The notes below the pieces were generated by a model, which did no database searches, was not told where the DNA came from, and worked only from the letters and a program-made list of their open reading frames with translations. From NCBI GenBank assembly GCA_036926305.1, contig JAXCHB010000243.1, forward strand, positions 558,001 through 622,000: a stretch of 64,000 nucleotides of DNA. The letters run 5' to 3'. This stretch comes from Uropetala carovei (Eukaryota; Arthropoda; Insecta; Odonata; Petaluridae). Shown here one piece after another: positions 24,084-36,141 of the stretch. Positions within the stretch are counted from its first letter, which is position 1; each line of letters starts with the position of its first letter. Position numbers and translations under genes: made by a program.

Positions 24084-27000
24084 CTACATTTTTTTCGAAA
24101 TGTTTTTTGAAAATTTTTTTCAGGATTTTTTTCAAAAATTTTATTTCGAAAATTTTTTTTAAAATTTTTTTCGAAATTTTTTTTTAAAATTTTTTTTGAA
24201 AATTTTTTCGAAAATTTTTTTTGAAATTTTCTTCGAAATTTTTTTTAAAAATTTTTTTCGAAATTTTTTTTCAAAATTTTTTTTCAAAATTTTCTTCGAA
24301 ATTTTTTTTTCGAAATTTTTTTTAAAAATTTTTTTCCAAAATTTTTTCGAAAATTTTTTTGAAAATTTTTTTCGAAATTTTTTTTCAAAATTTTTTTGAA
24401 AATTTTTTTCGAAATTTTTTTTCAAATTTTTTTCGAAAATTTTTTTCATAATTTTTTTCAAAATTTTTTTTTCGAATTTTTGTTCAAATTTTTTTTCCAA
24501 AATTTTTTCAAAAATTTTTTTTTGAAATTTTTTTCGTAAATTGTTTTCGAAATTTTTTTTCAAAATTTTTTTCGAAAATTTTTTAAAAAATTTTATTCGA
24601 AATTTTTTTTGAAAATTTTTTTTGAAAATTTTTTTCCAAAATTTTTTTCAAAATTTTTTTTGAAATTTTTTTCGAAAATTTTTTTCGAAAATTTTTTTTC
24701 GAAATTTTTTTTCAAATTTTTTTAAAAATTTTTTTCGGAAATTTTTTAGCGAAAATTTTTTTTCGAAATTTTTTTCGAAAATTTTTTTTGTTTTTTTCGA
24801 AAATTTTTAGAAAATTTTTTTCGAAAAATTTTTTTCCAAAATTTTTTCGAAAATTTTTTTGAAAATTTTTTTCGAAATTTTTTTTCAAAATTTTTTTCGA
24901 AAATTTTTTTTTGAAATTTTATTCGAAAATAAAAAAAAAAATTTTTTTCGAAATTTTTTTTCCAAATTTTTTTTTGAAAATTTTTTTCCAAAATTTTTTC
25001 GAAAATTTTTTTCAAAATTTTTTTCGAAATTTTTTTTCAAAATTTTTTTTGGAAAATTTTTTTTCGAAATTTTTTTCGAAAACTTTTTTTGCAAAATTTT
25101 TTCAAAATTTTTTTCGAAAATTTTTTTGAAAATTTTCTTCGTAAATTTTTTTCAAAAATTTTTTCGAAAATTTTTTTAAAAATTTTTTTCGAAATTTTTT
25201 TTCAAAATTTTTTTCGAAAAATTTTTTTTGAAATTTTTTTCGCAAATTTTTAAAAAAATTCTTTTCGAAATTTTTTTTCAAATTTTTTTTTTTGAAAATT
25301 TTTTTTTTTAATTTTTTCGAAAATTTTTTTCAAAATTTTTTTCGAAATTTTTTTTAAAAATTTTTTTCGAAAATTTTTTTTCGAAATATTTTTCGAAAAT
25401 TTTTTTCGAAATTTTTTTTCAAATTTTTTTTCGAAATTTTTTTTCATAATTTTTTTCGAAATTTTTTTTTCGAAATTTTTTTTCAAAATTTTTTTCGAAA
25501 AAATTTGCTCCAAAATTTTTATGAAAATTTTTTTCGAAGTTTTTTTTCAAAATTTTTTTTGAAAATTTTTTTCCAAATTTTTTTCGAAAACTTTTTTCGA
25601 AAATTTTTTTCGAAATTTTTTTTCAAATTTTTTTTCGAAAATTTTTTTCATAATTTTTTTCGAAATTTTTTTCGAAAATTTATTTCGAGAATTTTTTTTC
25701 CAAAATTCTTTCAAAAATTTTTTAAAAAATTTTTTTCGGAAATTTTTTAGCGAAATTTTTTTTTCAAAATTTTTTTCGAAAATTTTTTTTCAGTTTTTTT
25801 CGAAATTTTTTTCGAAAATTTTTTTGAAATTTTTTTCGAAAAATTTTTTTTTAAAATTTTTTCGAAAATTTTTTTGAAAATTTTTTTCGAAATTTTTTTT
25901 CAAATTTTTTTTCAAAAATTTTTTTTCGAAAATTAAAAAAAAATTTTTTTCTAAATTTTTTTTCAAAATTTTTTTTCAAAATTTTCTTCGAAATTTTTTT
26001 CGAAAATTTTTTTAAAAATTTTTTTCCAAAATTTTTTCGAAAATTTTTTTGAAAATTTTTTTCGAAATTTTTTTTCAAAATTTTTTTCGAAAACTTTTTT
26101 TGCAAAATTTTTTAAAATTTTTTTTCGAAATTTTTTTTCAAAATTTTTTTCGAAAATTTTTTTTCGAAAATTTTTTTCGAAATTTTTTTCTACATTTTTT
26201 TCGAAATGTTTTTTGAAAATTTTTTTCAGGATTTTTTTCAAAAATTTTATTTCGAAAATTTTTTTTCGAAATTTTTTTTCAAATTTTTTTAAAAATTTTT
26301 TTCGGAAATTTTTTAGCGAAAATTTTTTTTCGAAATTTTTTTCGAAAATTTTTTTTGTTTTTTTCGAAAATTTTTAGAAAATTTTTTTCGAAAAATTTTT
26401 TTCCAAAATTTTTTCGAAAATTTTTTTGAAAATTTTTTTCGAAATTTTTTTTCAAAATTTTTTTCGAAAAATTTTTTTTGAAATTTTATTCGAAAAAAAA
26501 AAAAAAATTTTTTTCGAAATTTTTTTTCCAAATTTTTTTTTGAAAATTTTTTTCCAAAATTTTTTCGAAAATTTTTTTCAAAATTTTTTTCGAAATTTTT
26601 TTTCAAAATTTTTTTCGAAAATTTTTTTTCGAAATTTTTTTCGAAAACTTTTTTTGCAAAATTTTTTCAAAATTTTTTTCGAAAATTTTTTTGAAAATTT
26701 TCTTCGTAAATTTTTTTCAAAAATTTTTTCGAAAATTTTTTTAAAAATTTTTTTCGAAATTTTTTTTCAAAATTTTTTTCGAAAAATTTTTTTTGAAATT
26801 TTTTTCGCAAATTTTTAAAAAAATTCTTTTCGAAATTTTTTTTCAAATTTTTTTTTTTGAAAATTTTTTTTTTAAATTTTTTCGAAAATTTTTTTCAAAA
26901 TTTTTTTCGAAATTTTTTTTAAAAATTTTTTTCGAAAATTTTTTTTCGAAATATTTTTCAAAAATTTTTTTCGAAATTTTTTTTCAAATTTTTTTTCGAC

Positions 27001-28670
27001 ATTTGTTTTCATAATTTTTTTCGAAATTTTTTTTTCGAAATTTTTTTTCAAAATTTTTTTCGAAAAAATTTGCTCCAAAATTTTTTTGAAAATTTTTTTC
27101 GAAGTTTTTTTTCAAAATTTTTTTCGAAAATTTTTTTCCAAATTTTTTTCGAAAACTTTTTTCGAAAATTTTTTTCGAAATTTTTTTTCAAATTTTTTTT
27201 CGAAAATTTTTTTCATAATTTTTTTCGAAATTTTTTTTGAAAATTTATTTCGAGAATTTTTTTTCCAAAATTCTTTCAAAAATTTTTTAAAAAATTTTTT
27301 TCGGAAATTTTTTAGCGAAATTTTTTTTTCAAAATTTTTTTCGAAAATTTTTTTTCAGTTTTTTTCGAAATTTTTTTCGAAAATTTTTTTGAAATTTTTT
27401 TCGAAAAATTTTTTTCCAAAATTTTTTCGAAAATTTTTTTGAAAATTTTTTTCGAAATTTTTTTTCAAATTTTTTTTCGAAAATTTTTTTTCGAAATTTT
27501 TTTCGAAAATTAAAAAAAAATTTTTTTCGAAATTTTTTTTCAAAATTTTTTTTCAAAATTTTCTTCGAAATTTTTTTCGAAAATTTTTTTAAAAATTTTT
27601 TTCCAAAATTTTTTCGAAAATTTTTTTGAAAATTTTTTTCGAAATTTTTTTTCAAAATTTTTTTCGAAAACTTTTTTCAAAATTTTTTAAAATTTTTTTT
27701 CGAAATTTTTTTTCAAAATTTTTTTCGAAAATTTTTTTTCGAAAATTTTTTTCGAAATTTTTTTCTACATTATTTTCGAAATGTTTTTTGAAAATTTTTT
27801 TCAGGATTTTTTTCAAAAATTTTATTTCGAAAATTTTTTTCAAAATTTTTTTCGAAATTTTTTTTTTAAATTTTTTTCGAAATTTTTTTTCAAAATTTTT
27901 TTTCAAAATTTTCTTCGAAATTTTTTTCGAAAATTTTTTTAAAAATTTTTTTCCAAAATTTTTTCGAAAATTTTTTTGAAAATTTTTTTCGAAATTTTTT
28001 TTCAAAATTTTTTTGAAAATTTTTTTTCGAAATTTTTTTTCAAATTTTTTTTCGAAAATTTTTTTCATAATTTTTTTCAAAATTTTTTTTTCGAATTTTT
28101 GTTCGAATTTTTTTTCCAAAATTTTTTCAAAAATTTTTTTTTGAAATTTTTTTCGTAAATTTTTTTCGAAATTTTTTTTCAAAATTTTTTTCGAAAATTT
28201 TTTAAAAAATTTTATTCGAAATTTTTTTTCAAATTTTTTTAAAAATTTTTTTCGGAAATTTTTTAGGGAAAATTTTTTTTCGAAATTTTTTTCGAAAATT
28301 TTTTGTTTTTTTCGAAATTTTTTTCGAAAATTTTTAGAAAATTTTTTTCCAAAATTTTTTTGAAAATTTTTTTCGAAATCTTTTTTCAAAATTTTTTTCG
28401 AAAATTTTTTTTTGAAATTTTATTCGAAAATAAAAAAAAAAAAATTTTTCGAAATTTTTTTTCCAAATTTTTTTTTGAAAATTTTTTTCCAAAATTTTTT
28501 CGAAATTTTTTTTCAAAATTTTTTTCGAAATTTTTTTTCAAAATTTTTTTCGAAAATTTTTTTTCGAAATTTTTTTCGAAAACTTTTTTTGCAAAATTTT
28601 TTCAAAATTTTTTTCGAAAATTTTTTTGAAAATTTTCTTCGTAAATTTTTTTCAAAAATTTTTTCGAAAA
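24084..28670 (+). repeat. 4.7-kb higher-order unit, copy 3'
   Basis: It is equivalent to 12,068-16,655 at an offset of 12,015-12,028. It carries the same private CTACATTATTTTCG variant (27,765) and the same monomer loss as copy 3. It also shares the change from CGAAAA to TGAAAA in the block before CGAGAAT (near 15,211 and 27,239). This shared private variation shows the two 12-kb blocks were copied as a whole. Confidence 0.85.
26493..26507 (+). repeat. Poly(A) tract, 15 A
   Basis: Equivalent of 14,478-14,493 in super-repeat S2, one A shorter. Confidence 0.85.
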
Positions 28671-31600
28671 TTTTTTTAAAAATTTTTTTCGAAATTTTTT
28701 TTCAAACTTTTTTTCGAAAAATTTTTTTTGAAATTTTTTTCGCAAATTTTTAAAAAAATTCTTTTCGAAATTTTTTTTCAAATTTTTTTTTTGAAAATTT
28801 TTTTCTAAAATTTTTTCGAAAATTTTTTTCAAAATTTTTTTCGAAATTTTTTTTAAAAATTTTTTTCGAAAATTTTTTTTCGAAATATTTTTCGAAAATT
28901 TTTTTCCAAATTTTTTTTCAAATTTTTTTTCGAAATTTTTTTTCATAATTTTTTTCGAAATTTTTTTTTCGAAATTTTTTTTCAAAATTTTTTTCGAAAA
29001 AATTTGCTCCAAAACTTTTTTGAAAATTTTTTTCGAAGTTTTTTTTCAAAATTTTTTTCGAAAATTTTTTTCCAAATTTTTTTCGAAAAATTTTTTCGAA
29101 AATTTTTTTCGAAATTTTTTTTCAAATTTTTTTTCGAAAATTTTTTTCATAATTTTTTTCGAAATTTTTTTCGAAAATTTAGTTCGAGAATTTTTTTTCC
29201 AAAATTCTTTCAAAAATTTTTTAAAAAATTTATTTCGGAAATTTTTTAGCGAAACTTTTTTTCAAAATTTTTTTCGAAAATTTTTTTTCAGCTTTTTTGG
29301 AATTTTTTTCGAAAATTTTTTTGAAATTTTTTTCGAAAAATTTTTTTCCAAAATTTTTTCGAAAATTTTTTTGAAAATGTTTTTCGAAATTTTTTTTCAA
29401 ATTTTTTTTCGAAAATTTTTTTTCGAAATTTTTTTCGAAAATTAAAAAAAAATTTTTTTCGAAATTTTTTTTCAAAATTTTCTTCGAAATTTTTTTCGAA
29501 AATTTTTTTAAAAATTTTTTTCCAAAATTTTTTCGAAAATTTTTTTGAAAATTTTTTTCGAAATTTTTTTCGAAAACTTTTTTTGCAAAATTTTTTCAAA
29601 TTTTTTTTCGAAATTTTTTTTCAAAATTTTTTTCGAAATTTTTTTTTCGAAAATGTTTTTCGAAATTTTTTTCTACATTTTTTTCGAAATGTTTTTTGAA
29701 AATTTTTTTCAGGATTTTTTTCAAAAATTTTATTTCGAAAATTTTTTTCAAAATTTTTTTCAAAATTTTTTTTAAAAATTTTTTTTGAAAATTTTTTCGA
29801 AAATTTTTTTGAAATTTTCTTCGAAATTTTTTTTTGAAATTTTTTTCGAAATTTTTTTTCAAAATTTTTTTTCAAAATTTTCTTCGAAATTTTTTTCGAA
29901 AATTTTTTTAAAAATTTTTTTCCAAAATTTTTTCGAAAATTTTTTTGAAAATTTTTTTCGAAATTTTTTTTCAAAATTTTTTTGAAAATTTTTTTCGAAA
30001 TTTTTTTTCAAATTTTTTTTCGAAAATTTTTTTCATAATTTTTTTCAAAATTTTTTTTTCGAATTTTTGTTCGAATTTTTTTTCCAAAATTTTTTCAAAA
30101 ATTTTTTTTTGAAATTTTTTTCGTAAATTTTTTTCGAAATTTTTTTTCAAAATTTTTTTATGAAAATTTTTTAAAAAATTTTATTCGAAATTTTTTTTGA
30201 AAATTTTTTTTGAAAATTTTTTTCCAAAATTTTTTTCAAAATTTTTTTTGAAATTTTTTTCGAAAATTTTTTTCGAAAATTTTTTTTCGAAATTTTTTTT
30301 CAAATTTTTTTAAAAATTTTTTTCGGAAATTTTTTAGCGAAAATTTTTTTTCAAAATTTTTTCCAAAATTTTTTTTGTTTTTTTCGAAATTTTTTTCGAA
30401 AATTTTTAGAAAATTTTTTTCGAAAAATTTTTTTCCAAAATTTTTTCGAAAATTTTTTTGAAAATTTTTTTCGAAATTTTTTTTCAAAATTTTTTTCGAA
30501 AATTTTTTTTTGAAATTTTATTCGAAAATAAAAAAAAAATTTTTTTCGAAATTTTTTTTCCAAATTTTTTTTTGAAAATTTTTTTCCAAAATTTTTTCGA
30601 AAATTTTTTTCAAAATTTTTTTCGAAATTTTTTTTCAAAATTTTTTTCGAAAATTTTTTTTCGAAATTTTTTTCGAAAACTTTTTTTGCAAAATTTTTTC
30701 GAAATTTTTTTCGAAAATTTTTTTGAAAATTTTCTTCGTAAATTTTTTTCAAAACTTTTTTCGAAAATTTTTTTAAAAATTTTTTTCGAAATTTTTTTTG
30801 AAATTTTTTTGGCAAATTTTTAAAAAAATTCTTTTCGAAATTTTTTTTCAAATTTTTTTTTTGAAAATTTTTTTTTTAATTTTTTCGAAAATTTTTTTCA
30901 AAATTTTTTTCGAAATTTTTTTTAAAAATTTTTTTCGAAAATTTTTTTTCGAAATATTTTTCGAAAATTTTTTTCGAAATTTTTTTTCAAATTTTTTTTC
31001 GAAATTTTTTTTAAATTTTTTTCGAAATTTTTTTTTCGAAATTTTTTTTCAAAATTTTTTTCGAAAAAATTTGCTCCAAAATTTTTTTGAAAATTTTTTT
31101 CGAAGTTTTTTTTCAAAATTTTTTTAGAAAATTTTTTTCGAAATTTTTTTTCAAATTTTTTTCGAAAATTTTTTTCATAATTTTTTTCGAAATTTTTTTC
31201 GAAAATTTATTTCGAGAATTTTTTTTCCAAAATTCTTTCAAAAATTTTTTAAAAAATTTTTTTCGGAAATTTTTTAGCGAAATTTTTTTTTCAAAATTTT
31301 TTTCGAAAATTTTTTTTCAGTTTTTTTCGAAATTTTTTTCGAAAATTTTTTTGAAATTTTTTTCGAAAAATTTTTTTCCAAAATTTTTTCGGAAATTTTT
31401 TTGTAAATTTTTTTTGAAATTTTTTTTCAAATTTTTTTTCGAAAATTTTTTTTCGAAATTTTTTTCGAAAATTAAAAAAAAATTTTTTTCGAAATTTTTT
31501 TTCAAAATTTTTTTTCAAAATTTTCTTCGAAATTTTTTTCGAAAATTTTTTTGAAAATTTTTTTCCAAAATTTTTCAAAAATTTTTTTGAAAATTTTTTT

Positions 31601-32180
31601 CGAAATTTTTTTTTAAAATTTTTTTTGAAAATTTTTTTCCAAAATTTTTTCGAAAATGTTTTTCGAAATTTTTTTCGAAAACTTTTTTTGCAAAATTTTT
31701 TCAAATTTTTTTTCGAAATTTTTTTTCAAAATTTTTTTCGAAAATTTTTTTTCGAAAATTTTTTTCGAAATTTTTTTCTACATTTTTTTCGAAATGTTTT
31801 TTGAAAATTTTTTTCAGGATTTTTTTCAAAAATTTTATTTCAAAAATTTTTTTCAAAATTTTTTTCGAATTTTTTTTTTTTAATTTTTTTTGAAAATTTT
31901 TTCGAAAATTTTTTTTGAAATTTTTTTTCAAAAATTTTTCGAAAATTTTTTTCAAAATTATTTTCGAAATTTTTTTCGAAAATTTTTTTCAAAATTTTTT
32001 TCGAAAAATTTTTTTCCAAAATTTTTTTGAAAATTTTTTTCGAAATTTTTTTTCAAATTTTTTTTCGAAAATTTTTTTCATAATTTTTTTCAAAATTTTT
32101 TTTTCGAATTTTTGTTCGAATTTTTTTTCCAAAATTTTTTCAAAAATTTTTTTTTGAAATTTTTTTCGTAAATTTTTTTC
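28671..32180 (+). repeat. Distal segment of super-repeat S2
   Basis: This is the counterpart of 16,656-20,890 with a single copy of the 703-bp unit. Markers at 29,673 and 31,778 are spaced 2,105. The AGTTCGAG variant is present once (29,184), as expected if S1 gained a second copy or S2 lost one. Confidence 0.75.
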
Positions 32181-32290
32181 GAAATTTTTTTTAAAAATTT
32201 TTTTCGAAAATTTTTTAAAAAATTTTATTCGAAATTTTTTTTCAAAATTTTTTTTGAAAATTTTTTTCCAAAATTTTTTTCGAAAATTTT
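32181..32290 (+). other. Family A / family B boundary
   Basis: Up to about 32,280 the order follows family A (ATTTTATTCG variant, then CCAAAA). From the CGTAATTTTTTTC variant near 32,295 onward it follows family B, as at 34,296. Orientation does not change across it. The last family-A marker is at 31,778 and the first family-B marker is GGAAAATTTTTTG at 32,336. Confidence 0.75.
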
Positions 32291-32335
32291 TTTTCGTAAT
32301 TTTTTTCAAAAATTTTTTTTTTCCAAATTTTTTTT

Positions 32336-34334
32336 GGAAAATTTTTTGAAAATTTTTTTCGAAAATTTTTTTTCCAAAATGTTTTCGAAAAATATTTTTA
32401 AAATTTTATTCGAAATTTTTTTTCAAAATCTTTTTCGAAAATTTTTTTTCCAAAATTTTTTCGAAAATTTTTTTGAAAATTTTTTTCAAAATTTTTTTTG
32501 AAAATTTTAAAAAAAATTTTTTTCGAAATTTTTTTTCAAAATTTTTTTTGAAAATTTTTTTCCAAATTTTATCGAAAATTTTTTTCAAAATTTTTTTCGA
32601 ATTTTTTTTTCAAAATTTTTTTCGAAATTTTTTTTCAAATTTTTTTTCGAAATTTTTTTTCATAATTTTTTTCGAAATTTTTTTTTCGAAATTTTTTTCG
32701 AGAATTTTTTTTCCAAAATTTTTTCAAAATTTTTTTTCAAAATTTTTTTCAAAATTTTTTTAAAAAATTTTTTTCGAAATTTTTTTTCGAAAATTTTTTT
32801 CAAATTTTTTTTCGAAAATTTTTTTCAAAATTTTTTCGAAAATTTTTTTTCGTAATTTTTTTCGAAAATATTTTTTCGAAAATTTTTTTCGAAAATATTT
32901 TCTCGAAAATTTTTTTCAAAATTTTTTTCGAAAATTTTTTTTGGAAAATTTTTTTGAAAATTTTTTTCGAAAATTTTTTTTCCAAAATTTTTTCGAAAAA
33001 TTTTTTAAAAATTTTTTTCAAAATTTTTTTTCAAATTTTTTTCGAAAATGTTTTTTCGAAATTTTTTTCGAAAATTTTTTTCAAAATTTTTTTTCAAAAT
33101 TTTTTTCGAAAATTTTTCTGAAAATTTTTTTCGAAAAATTTTTTTCCAAAATGTTTTCTAAAATTTTTTTGAAAATTTTTTTCGAAATTTTTTTTCAAAA
33201 TTTTTTTCGAAAATTTTTAAAAAAATTTTTTTGGAAATTTTTTTAAAAAATTTTTTTCCAGAATTTTTTTCAAAATTTTTTTCGAAATTTTTTTCGAAAA
33301 ATGTTTTCGAAATGTTTTTTTAAATTTTTTTCTTTTTTTTTTCATAATTTTTTTCGCAATTTTTTTCGAAAATTTTTTTCGAGAATTTTTTTTCCAAAAT
33401 TCTTTCAAAAATTTTTTTTTAAATTTTTTTCGGAAATTTTTTAGCGAAAATTTTTTTCAAAATTTTTTTCGAAAATTTTTTTTCCAAAATTTTTTCGAAA
33501 ATTTTTTTCAAAATTTTTTTTGAAAATTTTTTAAAAAATTTTTTTCGAAATTTTTTTTCCAAAATTCTTTCAAAAATTTTTTTTTAAATTTTTTTCGGAA
33601 ATTTTTTAGCGAAAATTTTTTCGGAAATTTTTTAGCGAAAATTTTTTTCAAAATTTTTTTCGAAAATTTTTTTTCCAAAATTTTTTCGAAAATTTTTTTG
33701 AAAATTTATTTCAAAATTTTTGACGAATTTTTTTTCGAAATTTTTTTCCGAAAATTTTTTTTCGAAATTTTTTTCGAAAATTTTTTTGAAAATTTTTTCA
33801 CGAAAATTTTTTTCAAATTTTTTTTCGAAATTTTTTTTTCGAAATTTTTTTCGAAAATTTTTTTGAAAATTTTTTTCAAAAAATTTTTTTCCAAAATTTT
33901 TCGAAAATTTTTTTGAAAATTTTCTTCGAAATTTTTTTTCAAAATTTTTTTCGAAAATTTTTTTTCGAAATTTTTTTCGAAAAATTTTTTTCCAAAATTT
34001 TTTCAAAATTTTTTTCGAAAACTTTTTTTTGAAAATTTTTTTCCAAACTTTTTTCGAAAATTTTTTGGAAAATTTTTTTCGAAATTTTTTTTTAAAATTT
34101 TTTTCGAAAATTTTTTTTTGGAATTTTTTTTCAAAATTTTTTTCGAAAATTTATTTTCGAAATATTTTTCGAAAATTTTTTTGAAAATTTTTTTTGAAAT
34201 TTTTTTCAAATTTTTTTTCGAAAATTTTTTTCATAATTTTTTTCGAAATTTTTTTTCGAAATATTTTTTCAAAATTTTTTTCGAAAATTTTTTTTCGTAA
34301 TTTTTTTCGAAAATTTTTTTTCCAAATTTTTTTT
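32336..34334 (+). repeat. Family-B unit 1 (about 2.0 kb)
   Basis: Delimited by GGAAAATTTTTTG markers. It contains two close copies of the CGGAAA-TAGCGA pair (near 33,430 and 33,595, the second doubled again near 33,620) and CACG at 33,799. Confidence 0.75.
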
Positions 34335-36141
34335 GGAAAATTTTTTGAAAATTTTTTTCGAAAATTTTTTTTCCAAAATTTTTTCGAAAAATATTTTTAA
34401 AATTTTATTCGAAATTTTTTTCCAAAATTTTTTTCGAGAAATTTTTTTCCAAAATTCTTTCAAAAATTTTTTTTCAAAATTTTTCTCGAAAATTTTTTTC
34501 GAAAATTTTTTTTCGAAATTTTTTTTCAGTTTTTTTCGAAATTTTTTTCGAAAATGTTTTTGAAAATTTTTTTCGAAAAAGTTTTTTTCAAAAATTTTTT
34601 TGAAAATTTTTTTCGAAATTTTTGTTCAAAATTTTTTTCGAAATTTTTTTTTCGAAATTTTTTTCGAAAATTTTTTTCAAAATTTTTATCGAAATTTTTT
34701 TCGAAATTTTTTTTCAAAATTTTTTTCGAAAAATTTTTTTCCAAAATTTTTTCGAAAATTTTTTTTCGAAATTTTTTTCGAAATTTTTTTTTAAAATTTT
34801 TTTTCAAAATTTTTTTGGAAAAATTTTTTCAAAATTTTTTCGAAAAGTTTTTTCAAAATTTTTTCGAAAATTTGTTTTCGAAATTTTTTTCGAAAATTTT
34901 TTCGAAATTTTTTTCGAAAATTTTTTCGAAAATTTTTTTGAAAATTTTTTCGAAAATTTTTTTGAAAATTTTTTTCGAAATTTTTTTTCAAAATTTTTTT
35001 TGAAAATTTTTTTCCAAAATTTTTTCGAAAATTTTTTGCAAAATTTTTTTCGAAATTTTTTTTCAAAATTTTTTTCGAAAATTTTTTTCCAAAATTTTTT
35101 CCAAAATTTTTTTGAAAATTTTTTCGAAATTTTTTTTAAAATTTTTTTTCAAAAATTTTTTTTCAAAATTTTTTTCAAAAATTTTTTATGAAAATTTTTT
35201 TCGAAAAATTTTTTTCCAAATTTTTTCGAAAATTTTTTTTCGAAAATTTTTTTGAAAATTTTTTTCGGAATTTTTTTCGAAAATTTTTTATGGAAATTTT
35301 TTTCGAAAATTTTTTTTTGAAATTTTTTTCGAAAATTTATTTCAAAATTTTTTTCGAAATTTTTTTTCAAAATTTTTTTCGATAATTTTTTTGAAAATTT
35401 TTTTCGAAAAATTTTTTTTTAAATTTTCTCCAAAATTTTTTTGAAAATTTTTTTCGAAATTTTTTTCGAAAATTTTTTTATGGAAATTTTTTTCCAAAAT
35501 TTTTTTCAAAATTTTTTTCGAAAATTTTTTCTAAAATTTTTTTGAAATTTTTTTCCGAAAATTTTTTTCCAAATTTTTTTCGAAAATTTTTTTGAAAATT
35601 TTTTCACGAAAATTTTTTTCAAATTTTTTTTCGAAATTTTTTTTTCGAAATTTTTTTCGAAAATTTTTTTGAAAATTTTTTTCAAAAAATTTTTTTCCAA
35701 AATTTTTCGAAAATTTTTTTGAAAATTTTTTTCGAAATTTTTTTTCAAAATTTTTTTCGAAAATTTTTTTTCGAAATTTTTTTCGAAAAATTTTTTTTTT
35801 AAATTTTTTCAAAATTTTTTTCGAAAACTTTTTTTTGAAAATTTTTTTCCAAACTTTTTTCGAAAATTTTTTGGAAAATTTTTTTAGTAATTTTTTTTCA
35901 AAATTTTTTTCGAAAATTTTTTTTTTGAATTTTTTTTCAAAATTTTTTTCGAAAATTTTTTTTCGAAATATTTTTCGAAAATTTTTTTGAAAATTTTTTT
36001 CGAAATTTTTTTTCAAATTTTTTTTCGAGAATTTTTTTCATAATTTTTTTCGAAATTTTTTTTCGAAATATTTTTTCAAAATTTTTTTCGAAAATTTTTT
36101 TTCGTAATTTTTTTCGAAAATTTTTTTTCCAAATTTTTTTT
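34335..36141 (+). repeat. Family-B unit 2 (1,807 bp)
   Basis: Delimited by GGAAAATTTTTTG markers, with CACG at 35,605. It lacks the CGGAAA-TAGCGA pair of unit 1 and instead has TTTTTTATGAAAA near 35,187 and 35,289. It recurs at 43,248-45,053 (offset 8,913). Confidence 0.78.

Larger units (their letters stand above)
20891..32180 (+). repeat. 12-kb super-repeat, copy S2 (about 11.3 kb)
   Basis: This is the tandem neighbour of S1, in the same order but lacking the 703-bp duplication and about 38 bp (three monomers) near 31,130. Its right end runs on past the point equivalent to 20,890 into about 100 bp of further family-A sequence before family B begins. Sampled sequence is nearly identical to S1, which suggests recent amplification or homogenisation. 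Confidence 0.84.
1..32285 (+). repeat. Satellite family A, higher-order array
   Basis: The family is defined by the marker CTACATTTTTTTCGAAATG (or one-base variants), whose first base lies at 566, 2655, 4732, 6307, 7347, 9452, 11028, 12068, 14175, 15737, 18348, 20491, 21470, 23046, 24084, 26190, 27765, 29673 and 31778. The intervals recur as about 1,576 / 1,040 / 2,105, which sum to about 4,720. The marker is followed each time by a CAGGATT variant and an ATTTTATTTCG variant. None is seen beyond 31,778. Irregular intervals (2,611, 2,143, 979, 1,908) mark rearranged units. Confidence 0.93.
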
